Shown in pieces: positions 41,370 to 52,600 of a stretch of 64,000 nt of DNA. Origin of the DNA: Ecdyonurus torrentis (Eukaryota; Arthropoda; Insecta; Ephemeroptera; Heptageniidae); the NCBI GenBank assembly GCA_949318235.1, contig OX439131.1, positions 34,537,930 to 34,601,929 of the forward strand, read 5' to 3'. A program made the position numbers and the translations under genes. The notes below the pieces were generated by a model that worked only from the letters and a program-made list of their open reading frames with translations, made no database searches and had not been told where the DNA came from. The number at the start of each line of letters is the position of its first letter. Position 1 is the first letter of the stretch.

Positions 41370-43435
41370 CAGGGGCGGCTGGTGCATGTAAGCCCTGCAA
41401 GCAGTGCATGCCTATAGAAAATCGATCAAAAAGGTTTTATTCCATAATTCAATAAAGAAAGTTATTTTTCATATTTTGTATCTAATTTTTATCTATTTTC
41501 TATGTTTTTTCTAATTTGTATTCATTAAAAACAAAGCGCGCCTTCATAAAAAAAATCACGTATGCAGCGCCCTCCTCAATAAAAATTGTGAAAGCTCCAC
41601 ACTACAGGAGCATACGTCGCTATATTGCTAGCGTTGAGAAAAAAAGAGGGGGGACGGGAGGCTACAATGCTTCTGAATAGAAGTCGTGAAAGCACTTCAA
41701 AAAAATGCTTGCACCTTTCTTAAAAATTAATAACTCAATATCTAATTGTTGGATTGAAAAAATAGAAACATTTCCTGAATCTGTGTTATTTTGTCTATAA
41801 ATGTGTGACTTTAATGTTGTCGTATGCGTAACGACTAATTAGCAATAGCGTGATATGTTGCAGTCTATGCTAAAATATGAATAAAAAGTCGTGTAATTTA
41901 TATGTAAAAAGTGTTTTAAAAATATGAAACTTTGGATATATGTGTAAATCAATAGATCACACACTTTAAATAAATTTCATTTTTTAAAAACATGAATAGT
42001 AAATTACATGAATCAATTAAATGCAATTTTTTGCTCTCAATTACCTTATTTGCTTTATATATGATATATTATACTTTTAAATAATTTCACTGGCGTGATT
42101 GATGATGTCTTTTAAATTTTATTATTATTATTTTGTAATTTATACATAGCCAAAAATATTAAGAATATTATTGATAAAAAAAATAAAGAGAGAGATCGAG
42201 ACAAAGTGCGGTTTTTATTTTTTGAAACTTTTTACAGTAAATGAGCTCAATATGAAGGATAATCACTGTCAAAAATTCTTAAAAAAAAAATTCTATGGCT
42301 TTAAAAACGTAAAAGTGTGTCTAGTTTTTCTCATTTAAATATACGGAATTGGTGTAGTTTGTTCAGATAATAATCGCAAAAAAAAAAAAAAAAAAAAAAA
42401 AAATAAGCCCAAGAATAAATGTTACATTAGAGGATCCTTATATAACATCCCCACGTTTGCCCGCACGCTAAACCGACAAGCTCCATTAAAAATATTAATA
42501 TAAGAATAACCTGGAAAAGGTATAACGGAGAGGACTATTTATTTTTAAAATGATCTATTGTACCGAAAAAGGGAGGGGAAATATTAACAAATGTGCCTGA
42601 ATTTAGCTAAAGTTATTATTTATTTTGTCAATTTTTAAATAATAAAAACCGTGACATTAAAAATGACAGTGTTTAGTTTTTTTCGGGCATGGTGTTTGTA
42701 AACTGATTTAAAAATCAAATATTTTAAATTTTTTTTATATAGTTTGCTTTGGCATATAAATTAATGCAAAACAAATATAATAAACGATAAATAGGGCCGT
42801 ACATTTGCAATTATCTAATCGGCAGTTAGTTCTCTCTCTCTCTCTTTCTCTCCTTTGCTTTTGAAATAAAAACTGAATAGCCCGATTGTACCGTATAGTT
42901 GCAGATTGCAGTTAAATTCGATCCAATATAATTTAATTATAGTAACAAAAAAGTCACGTTTTAATTATTATTTTTTATAAAATAATGCCATACATTTATA
43001 TGAATAAATGTTTGTACAGAAGAGAATAAAATAAATAAAATAAATGCGCAATAATAATATTAAATAACATGCTCTTCATGAAAATATTTACGTACGATTT
43101 TGTGAAAAATCTAATTAATTTATACACTACTTTTACAATACTCTTCTATATATAGTTTATTTATTAGTCATTATATAGTAAATAAGATATAATTAAAAAA
43201 AAAATGTTAACAGCACAATTTCTTTAAAAATTTTTGTTATAAAAAATCAAAATGATTGTTGCTTTAAGGTTCAGATAATATGCAGTTTTTTTTGTCGAAA
43301 ATCAAAGATTATAAGGGACCACGTGGTCTAAAAAAAATCGGCGCCTGCGGCGGGCTATCCCCCCCCCCCCCCCCCCAGAATATGTAAGCTATCACCGAGT
43401 GCTTGCCTAGTCATAAACTTCACGAGCCGCCCCTG
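41370..43435. mobile_element. hAT-like element with GGGGCGGCT ends, copy 2
   Basis: The same ends and internal landmarks as 21860-23897: CAGGGGCGGCTGGTGCATG at the left, gagccgcccctg at the right, gaaaatcgatcaaaaaggtt, a poly-A run, a short CT run, and poly-C before agaatatgtaagctatcacc. It is inserted in an (AT)n tract, so the 8-bp duplication reads ATATATAT. The copies differ by many substitutions and indels. No transposase frame remains. Confidence 0.83.
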
Positions 43436-44960
43436 ATATATATATATATATAATATATATTAATGGCAGAATTACTTGTAAAATTAAGGTATTTTGGTGT
43501 AATACATGTACATATAACGCCTGAAAATTTAGGGCTCGAATAACAGCCGTCCTGTCTCTTGCTCGAACCTGGGTTAATTTTGACAAATAGTTTGAATGTC
43601 GAGTTTGAACAATATTTCTCCTTTCCGCGTTTTAGTCAAAAGATGACTATATACATAATTCTTAAGAATCTATAAGTGACCTGCCTATAAGCCGTGCCTT
43701 ATATTTCCAAACTTATATTTAATTAATTAAGCATTAATTTTTATTTGACTAAATCTTTTACGATATACTGCAGTAACTAGAAAGGAGAAAGGTTAAAAAA
43801 AAATTAATAGCTTCCTGTTACCAGCACCAGCTGGTTAGCGCGGTAAAAAAAGTAAACAAACAGCCAAATACACGCGTTTGGTAAGTTTTGGATCGTTTTT
43901 TGCAGATTTTGTATGCATTTGAATGGTTTTAAGTTTTAGTGCTTTGTACAGCAGTCATCATCTTGCTTCCGGCTTGCTTTTTCAGGATTTATAAAGTATG
44001 CGTGAGTATTAATATGCCTATAATAAAATGCGGCAACGGCATGGGGGTATGCCTGGAGCCTGGAGTATGTACACTCCCCCCAGATAAATCTGACCGGTCG
44101 CGTTAAAGTCTCCTCATATATTTAACATTTGGAGACATGAACGCTGCGGTCATGAATCGGGCACCCCTGGTAGTTGGGTCTGAGTTGGGTATAACCAGGG
44201 TATAACTACACATTATTATGGTATAAGTTAGCATTGCGGGAGTAACCCTTTTGTAAAGTTGCAATTGCAACACTTTAACCGCTAGTTAAACCAATGTAAG
44301 TTTATTATTATTATTATTGTAAACATTCCAAATGTATATGTAGAATAGTTACATATGTACATACACATACATACATACATACATTATACCTATGCATACA
44401 TAAATAAATTTATTGATCATGAATCATATAATCAGAAGATTACAGTTAAACGTGCAGGGGTGACACCCTTAAGTTAGTCAGAGAGCTAATTTTAACATTA
44501 TTGGTAGTCCCCATCGTTTTTGGTAGGTCAAAATACCCCGGTAACGTCGTTAAAAATTTTAGAAAGGTTGTCAGCATTTTTAACTATGGAAATGCATTTT
44601 TTTTCATACAGTAATACAGATCTTGTCTCATAAACACTCAGCACATGCAAAACAACAATAAAAACAAAGCTGAGCTTATATACGGCCATAAAGCCATATG
44701 CAGTATGTATTTACATATAACTGGCTTTTCTAATGTATGTATGTACGTTAGTTATATATGAGTGAAAATGCTATATATAATTACTTTCACTTTAGAAAAT
44801 TGGTGTTCACAATAGGCAACTTTACATAATCAAATTCAAGATATCTTTATTTCCACTCTCCTACAATCAAACATAATAAATTACATTTGTATAAGATTTT
44901 ACATGGAATTGTCAACTTACTTACTATGTTACACACTAATGTTACTTACTAATTAACTAC
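43436..44960. other. Spacer upstream of the GEMIN5-like gene
   Basis: No exon is recognisable. A less AT-rich patch around 43820-43885 ends acacgcgtttg before gtaagt and could be a non-coding 5' exon of the downstream gene, but this is only a possibility. Tetranucleotide catacatacata runs occur near 44360 and an LTR-like structure is not seen. Confidence 0.35.
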
Positions 44961-44962
44961 GT

Positions 44963-45115
44963 AATAAGGGAATAACTGCCTCAAGGCCGACTCCGAGCGA
45001 GATTGCCCACCCGCCTCTGTGTCCACCTGTTACCTGTTACGCATGCGTAGGATGTGAAAACGGAAGCGGATGTGACTGAAAATAGCCCAAAGTCAGCCCC
45101 GAAACACTCGTTCCC
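44963..45115. repeat. Foldback MITE family C, decayed copy
   Basis: Contains ttacgcatgcgtaggatgtg, then ggaagcggatgtgactg and aaagtcagccccgaaacac, parallel to the right arm of the element at 16922-17092. The left arm is only partly recognisable. Confidence 0.5.
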
Positions 45116-45227
45116 CCCGTTAGCTAAAATATGAAAGAAAATAGAAAATTAATAATAATAATACATGATATTAATATACTGTACAATACATACACATCTG
45201 AATATTTTAAATGCAATATACATATTA

Positions 45228-45783
45228 CCCAGTAAACACGACCACGAGGAAACCTTGTGGATTGTCGTGGACCTCAACTGGTGGACCATATGTCATCAAT
45301 TACGACGAGTTGTCCACCAGTTTGTAGAATGGTCCACCAAACATTCCACCAGTTTTTTTTTTTTTTTTTTTTTTTGAAAGAACTTAAGTTATTTAATTAA
45401 TATATAAATAGGCCTATATATACTTTAAAAATTAAATTAGAACAACTTATTTGGGTGAAAAAAATCGAGTTACATCCAAAAACGCAGTAAAATTTCTTAC
45501 GGGTTGGTAACTTTTTGAAAAAAGGCACTTTTGGGCAAAAAATAAAAAAATCCAAATTTTTTTTTTAATTGATTCTAGTAAAAGATTAAAAATTAAACAC
45601 TATTTATTATTATGTATTTTTTAATTTTTTGCATACAACGCACTGGAAATTGTGTCCAATGTTTTTTTGCCACACAAAAATAAAACTGGTCGAAATAGGT
45701 CATGGATATTAGGTAGACACTCGGAGAACCACCACCAGTTTTCTCCGAGAGTCCCTAAAGGTACACGAGTCGTGTTTACTGGG
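45228..45783. mobile_element. TA-flanked DNA element with CCCAGTAAACACGAC ends
   Basis: Inverted ends CCCAGTAAACACGAC and GTCGTGTTTACTGGG, bordered by TA (45226-45227 and 45784-45785). The next bases also pair loosely. The interior has ccaccagttt repeats and no coding frame of note. It is inserted in the 3' region of a minus-strand LINE whose coding part starts immediately to its right. The superfamily is unresolved; the TA duplication suggests an IS630/mariner-like mechanism. Confidence 0.7.
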
Positions 45784-46250
45784 TAGGTTGTGTCGTTATT
45801 ATAGTACTCATCAAGGCTGCAAAAACATTTATTCATGAGGTAGCTTTTTAGTTGATGATTGAATAATTTAATACAGTTAATAGATTTGAGTTCAGAGGGT
45901 AGATTTTTATAAATCCTAACACATGACATGAATGGGCCCTTACAACACATTTCTAGTCTACAATATTTAGGAGTTATATCTATATCACGTCTCCGTGTAG
46001 CATGATTGTGATTAATTTCATGCTCACGGAAACGTGATTCATGCTTTTTAACATACATTGCACATTCATGTATATAAACACAAGGGAAGGGCAAAATCCC
46101 TAACATTTGAGACTAAAGTTTACAAGATTCAGTTTTCTTTCTGAATAATATGGTACAGTATGTATAGCTCTCTTTTGTATTATAAATACCCTGTTACTAT
46201 CAATTGAATTCTCCCAGCATATAATACCATCAGGACACAATACTGGGAAG
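45784..46250 (-). mobile_element. LINE C (CR1/L2-like), C-terminal RT fragment
   Basis: The minus-strand translation gives GIICWENSIDSNRVFIIQKRA, then after a frameshift near 46110 ILPFPCVYIHECAMYVKKHE, INHNHATRRRDIDI, and a tail resembling KGPFMSCVRIYKNLPSELK. The order (WGxxxxxxRVFxIQKRAIR, LPxPxxYIxExLxYV, HxYxTR, and xGxxxxNxLPxEL) is what CR1/L2-type LINE polyproteins show after the RT core. It is 5'-truncated and its 3' side is interrupted by the TA-flanked element. Confidence 0.75.
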
Positions 46251-46264
46251 GGTAATCATTAGTT

Positions 46265-46520
46265 TTATGTTAATTTTGGTCTAGTGCTTACCATGTTGAA
46301 TTGAGTTTTTTTTTTTTTTTTTTTTTATTTAATATTGAATTTCTTGCTTCAGAATTGTTAAAACACACATTATGTAAATCGCACATCATCATAAAGTAAA
46401 AAGCTAAGTATTTAGGACGTGAACGTGCTCCAGTGAAAGGATAAAGGTGAAAAATGTGCGCAAAAGTTGACTCCAAATGAGGATGTGGGTTCCGCTAGAA
46501 ATTTGCAGTTTGTCGATCAA
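46265..46520 (-). repeat. Dispersed repeat R, inverted copy
   Basis: Reads on the minus strand as the repeat at 8430 and 47280: cacatcctcatttggagtca, ctttcactggagcacgttc and aattctgaagcaagaaattc. Poly-T at 46306-46326 interrupts it. Confidence 0.6.
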
Positions 46521-46549
46521 AATGACATTTTATTACCAATTATTATTGA

Positions 46550-46675
46550 AACAAGGTATGAGACTGGCGGAAGCAAGTGAAGTATGTCAGGATAGGAAGT
46601 TGTGGAGGTCTATCACTGGGCCAGGGTAAAACATCTGTGTTGTTGGCTTACCCCGAAAGGGATTATAGCGTCATG

Positions 46676-46677
<2 letters not shown>
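46550..46677 (+). mobile_element. LINE B 3' end fragment
   Basis: Starts gaaacaaggtatgagactgg and continues with gtatgtcaggataggaagtt, ggcttaccccgaaagggatt and agcgtcatgatatg, then passes into the TATG array. It matches the other LINE B 3' ends in the window. Confidence 0.85.
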
Positions 46678-46706
<29 letters not shown>

Positions 46707-46861
46707 TGTATGTATGTATGTATGTATGTATGTATGGTATGTATGTATGTATGTATGTATGTATGTATGTATGTATGTATGTATGTATGTATGTATGTAT
46801 GTATGTATGTATGTATGTATGTATGTATGTATGTATGTATGTATGTATGTATGTATGTATG
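46678..46861 (+). repeat. (TATG)n microsatellite at LINE B tail
   Basis: About 45 tatg units with a single one-base slip near 46735. It starts exactly where the LINE B 3'UTR ends and stops where a LINE A-related segment begins. Confidence 0.95.
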
Positions 46862-47265
46862 ATATTAATCTATCATTTTACAATACACCAGCTTTTAAAA
46901 ATGATACATGGAAAAATTCAAATCAGAGAAATCGTAATGTTATCACCTGCTTCTTCGCGGCACACGGATTTCATCACAAAATTTGTAACACTAAGGAATA
47001 TCATATCTGTACTAATAATTGTATCTGCTCCTTATGTGGGATGTCATGTGATCAGTATCATCTCCCCACATGTACTAACTAAGAGGCATTTAAGTATGGG
47101 CTATTATGCTGACGAGGGCAATGATCAGCATGTATAATGCTGTTTAGATTTTGATATTATTATATGTAATGTTTATAAGTACCTATGTCTTTTAATATAT
47201 GAATTGAATGTTTAGATGTATGTTGTACACGCATTGTGTTTAATAAATTATAATTTAATTACCAT
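46862..47265 (+). mobile_element. LINE A-related 3' end
   Basis: Encodes DINLSFYNTPAFKNDTWKN and AAHGFHHKICNTKEYH with CICSLC, then a stop at 47080. This parallels the C-terminal tail of the LINE at 10880-12105 (DISLAFYNTPVF, VHGFHHAICQIKEYH, CVCVLC) with clear divergence, so it is a sister lineage. The 3'UTR ends with tttaataaattataattt. Confidence 0.78.
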
Positions 47266-47279
47266 ATTTAAAAGGTGTA

Positions 47280-47610
47280 AACAATGAGAAACTTAAATTT
47301 CTGGCGGAACCCAGACCCTCATTTGGAGTCAACTTAACACACATTTTTCACCTTGTTTCTTTAACGGAGGCTCCTTCACATCCTAAATACCTTTTGAGTT
47401 GTATTTTTTACTTCACGATGGTGTGTGATTTAACGTGTTTTAATAATTCTGAAGCGAGAAATTCAAATTTTAAAACCCTCAATTTAACCACAATTATAGC
47501 CCTATGCCAGACCAAAATTAACATAAAACTAATGATGACCCTTGCCAGTGATCGATCTGATAACCCTTGCTAGTGACAAGTGCTGATTATGTTAAGTTGT
47601 CTGTTTGACT
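47280..47610 (+). repeat. Dispersed repeat R, uninterrupted copy
   Basis: Contains gcggaacccagaccctcatt, ttttaataattctgaagcg and aaaattaacataaaactaat in the same order as at 8430-8990, but without the 211-bp MITE. It serves as an approximate empty site for that insertion. Confidence 0.68.
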
Positions 47611-47963
47611 GAATTTTTTTACCTGAGAAAATTCCACTGAAGAATCAATTACCAGAGTTTGATCCTTATGTAAATTTCTTATAGGACAACAATAAAAAAT
47701 ATATTAAGTGGAACTAATTACATTTTTACTTACAAATTAGAAAAGCCTTAGCATGCAAAGGCTTAACAAGGTGAACAAGGCTTAACTGTGATAAGTTGCA
47801 ACCTGTAGTTAAACCCCATTATGTTGTTATTTTTTTTTATCGTTTTTGCAACAATTAAATAAACAAAAAGCTTCAACTAGTTATTAAAAATGGCGCATTG
47901 TTGTATATTTTTACGATACTGAAAATATTGTTTTTATTTTTTCAGATATCTTTGGTGCATAGC

Positions 47964-47969
47964 ATGTAA
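47964..47969 (+). promoter_or_regulatory. Start-stop upstream ORF (ATGTAA)
   Basis: In the exon that begins after the acceptor at 47945, ATGTAA stands one base before the presumed initiator ATG at 47971. An AUG followed directly by a stop can stall ribosomes and reduce downstream initiation. Whether it is transcribed depends on the true 5' end. Confidence 0.4.
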
Positions 47970-47970
47970 A

Positions 47971-49641
47971 ATGTATGCTCTTCTACCTTCACCGAATACC
48001 AGCTGTAATAAAATTGCAAGCTGTTCTACTGATGGTCATTTTGCTTATGGATCAAAACATAACATTGTTCTTATCAAACCGAATGGAGTACAACTAATTG
48101 ACATTGATATTCTGGACTGCAAGAAAAAAGTTCTAAATGTGTCATTTTCGGATCCTACCCAAACAGCGAGGCATTTTTTCCTTGCATCAACAACTGTTGA
48201 TAGCTGTGTATTAGTCTGGAATGTAAAAACAAAATCAATTTTTGTTCAGCACAATAAACATGTAAGTTGTGAGCCCTTTCAGTAGTGTATTTTTATAAAG
48301 ATTGTCAATACATAGGCATTATATTATACAGATTTATATGTACATGTATTTCAGAGACAAGAAGATATTGTTGACATTGACTGGACTGGAGTAGGCGACT
48401 TTGAAGTTGTATCTACTGATACAGGTGGCGGACTTATAATTCTCAATACTCTAAGTGGTGAAATTAAAAGTCTGCCACTCTTGCAATCTTTGCATTTGAA
48501 GCCAACTTCACTAGCATGCAGTAAAACTTGCAAAGCTCTTGTAGCCATAGGCTGTGTTGATGGGCTAATTGCAGTCATTAGTATTGATGGTAAGGATCAG
48601 TGTTTTATTTTATACTCAACTTTTAAACTAGTACTGTATTAAGTTAAACAAAGTTCTTTCTTGATTTTATATTTATTTATATATATATTTATAGGCATAT
48701 ATGTATGTATTATGTATGTATATATGTAAAAAGTTTTTATTATTTAAACAAACAAAAAACATACATTTTTAAACTTATGTTAATATATAAAAGGAATGGA
48801 TTGAGTACACCAGCAAGGGCCCCTAGCCCTTATCATAGTGAAGAAATTCCTATGGTTTGGTGAAAATCTTGCTAGCACAGAGACAATACACATACGTTGG
48901 TTAACTTTCAACTACTCCAAGAGAAATTGTGAGAGTGTGTGTGCATGCTCATTGTGTGTGCCTTCATTGGGCCTTACAGGCTACAACTGCGTAAGGACCA
49001 ACAAATACACACATAAACTCCATTTTCTCTTGAAGTTTAGTGCTGAAATATATCCAATATACTTCTGCGCTTCTAAGATTTTCACCTAACTATAGCACTC
49101 TCTTCATTATGATAAGGCCCATGGATATGTAAGGCACTTACTGATTTTGTCTATTCTTTCGGTTTAAATTTATCATAAACTTCTTCATCTTTTGTTCTAT
49201 ATCAGATTTCAATGTACTGTATTGTAGAAGTTAGTCGTCAGTGAATTATCACTAGTACAAATGTCTAACATAGATTCTAAGTTAAATGCGCATTTAACTA
49301 GCGCGCGCTAAATTTCTAAAGCTTGTTTTCATATACCATTATAACATGATTGTAACTTATTTTCACAGCAAAGTACAGCATATTATACATGTATTGCTTA
49401 ACTTACAGGTACTGGCTCTGTACTTAGCGTCCTAGATGGTCATGATGACAGAATTCTTTCTATGTCATGGTGTCCTCTTGATATAACTACTGAAGATCCA
49501 AGGTCTATGTTTGCTTCAGCAACTAGTGAATGTGTTGCTATTTGGAATATTGATGAGCGTCAGTGCATTAAATCATTTTGTTTGCCAAAGTAAGCTCTTA
49601 CTCTTTGAAAGTAAATCATGCAAGTGAATATATAGCTCTCC

Positions 49642-49678
<37 letters not shown>

Positions 49679-52600
49679 TCTTCGATTGCAATTATTAGTG
49701 GATTCTCTACCCCAGTTTTCAAATTAAAGGGGCTATAGTTTTAATGTGCCGTGCTTATTTTTCATAGGAATTTCCTAGAGGAAATTGATAAATAGATACT
49801 CAATTGTATTGAAGTGATCACCTATAGCAATATTTGGAAATTTGTATTGATATGTTCCAAGTTTTAAATGCATCAAATTAATGTTAATTATTACCCCAGT
49901 AATATGAATGAATGAATGAACAAACAAACAAACAAACAAACTAACGAACAAACAAACGAATGAATGAATGAATGAATGAATGAATGAATGAATGAATGAA
50001 TGAATGAATGAATGAATGAATGAATGAATGAATGAATGAATGAATGAATGAATGAATGAATGAATGAATGAATGAATGAATGAATGAATGAATGAATGAA
50101 TGAATGAATGAATGAATGAATGAATGAATGAATGAATGAATGAATGAATGAATGAATGAATGAATGAATGAATGAATGGATCAATGAATCAATGAATGAA
50201 TATTAATATGTTATAATATCACAGCATAACATTGTATAACTAAGTGTAAATCTTTTTGTGATCAGAGCAAACAGCAATGCACCTCAAAACTCTGATAAGC
50301 TACCATCAGTATCTATCATGTGGCTTCATCCCAATGCTCTCCTCACATCAAACTTTGAGCTGCTACAGTGGAATCCACTTTCTGCAAACAATAGTGAACC
50401 TCATCAAATCCACACATGGCATCATCACAACATTTCCTGCATTGCTGCCAAAGGTATAATTATATATAGTAATACAGGCATAAAATAAACGTACAATTAG
50501 TATTTTGATGCTATATTACATATTTTCTCTCTTTTAATACATACAAATTAAAGTTGTCAAGTGGAAAGTAAAGGTATATTGTTAAGTCATGTATTTTATC
50601 TGTATAATAATATGTATTCCAGGCGATCCTATCAATGGCGAAATATACAATTTATGGACTGTGGGTGCAGATAATCACCTTATATGCAGCAGTGTGCATT
50701 CATCTGATTGCAATCATGCAACTAAAAAATATACACTAAGCTTACTACCTAATGGTAGAGAAATCGAATGCTTGAGTGTTTGTTCAACTATGGAAAATAT
50801 AGTTGCAGTTTCCACTGAGAAGAGTTTTATTCATATGTTGGTACTTGGCAAAAGTTCAGATACTTATTGCATCAAGTTGCCTGGAGCCTCAAAACTTGTT
50901 TCATCTGTAAGTAACCAATGCTTAGCCATTAATGGTTTAATGAATGTTAACATGATAAAACATAAACAATTATTTTATTATTTTTATTTTGCACTTTAGC
51001 TATTACATGTAGAAAAGATAGACTTGGAACATTTGATCCCAAGTCCGAATCAACTATTTAAATTAGAGAATCTTTGCATTGCATCAATTTTTAATTCAAT
51101 AATGTCTACTATTTTCTATTATAAATTTCACTTTTATTTTTTCAAAATTTTATATGAATCAATGTTTGTTTGTTTTTATTAGGCCTATAGTTTTTTTTTT
51201 TTTTTTTTTTTTTTTTTTCAGTTTAATATTTACTTTTTAAATTTTTGTCTATGTATATTATATGTATTTAATATTTATAATATTAATTGTTTGTAATTCT
51301 TAAGAAACTAATTACTGCTTTTCTATAAATTAAAAAAAGATGCCAGATATATAGGGCCTATTCAATAAATACACACACACACACAGGTTTCTTTGCTTTA
51401 AAAAAAATTCATTATTTGCATTATTTGCTGCATATTATTATATTAATTAATAGAAACAAATGAACTACATTTTTAAATTAAATTGCATCTCTTTGCTATG
51501 TTTTAGTTTGCTTGGCATCCAACTGAGAAACTTGCTTTAGCTTTTGGAACTAGAAATGGGCATGTAGGTTACATCCATGAAGTAAAACACTCAGCAAAAC
51601 CTCAGATGTTCATTAGAGTTCATTTAAGTCAGATCAGATCTGTATGCTGGGGGCCTCCAACTTACCTGCAAGGTAATTTGTTGTACAGTATTATTTAACT
51701 TGTTGTAGCCTTTTATTGTTATATAAAATGTCATACTTTCAGATATAAGTATACAGAAAAAAAACATTGCAGTAAAGTATTACTAATTAATAATTTTATT
51801 TTTAAAATTTAATTAATTTTTTAACTTATTATTGATCAATCACTATGTTTTTTTCCTCATTTTTATATACTTGTAGGTAATATATTAAAGGAAAAATAAT
51901 CCTTAGGCCTATCCTATACTTTTAGGTAACGATGTTCAAAAAACTGGCTTACACCTCTATTGTACTTCAAACAATGATGCTTTGAGCTATGATCCTAAGT
52001 ACCTTGATATTGAAGAACACAATGGTGACATTATCACACATATCAACCTGAGAACTGTCATTATTGCTTCCAACCCTTCCATGCCAAAAGATGATAAGTA
52101 TTTGCATTTGGCATGGAAATCGGACTATACACTGCTGGCAATTGTATTGTCAAATAAGCCGTAAGCATTTTATTATTATTATTATATCTGCAAGTTAAAA
52201 TTAATGAGTGATGGGGATATGTGTTTAATTGTAACTCTTCATTTATTAATCAAAATTATAGACAGCTAGATTTCAATTACTATGTTTGTTTAATAGTATA
52301 CATCGATGGTGTTGCGGCTAAACCACGCTTCTACTTTTAGCGTGTTTCCTTACTTTCACGCATCTACGTTTATTGCGATATAGCCATAGAAATGCGTACA
52401 GTATCTACATTTATCGCGACAACAGGTAAAATACACTTCTTCTACATAGGAAACTAGGTGAAAAAATGTTTTATATTTTGTTGTCGCGATAAATGTAGAT
52501 ACACGTTTTTATGGCTATCGCGATAAATGTAGATGGTGAAAGTAAAGAAACACGCTAAAAGTAGAAGCATGGTTTAGCCACAACACCATTGACATGCAAG

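Noticed and set aside
43436..43445. Claim of a unique 8-bp duplication for the second GGGGCGGCT element
   Set aside because: The flanks are an (AT)n tract, so ATATATAT would match anyway; the duplication is compatible but not independent evidence.
46678..46861. Long open frames of repeating MYVC
   Set aside because: They are translations of a TATG microsatellite, open in several frames by composition.
49891..50184. Open frame of repeating IHSF
   Set aside because: Translation of the TGAA microsatellite; it lies in an intron.
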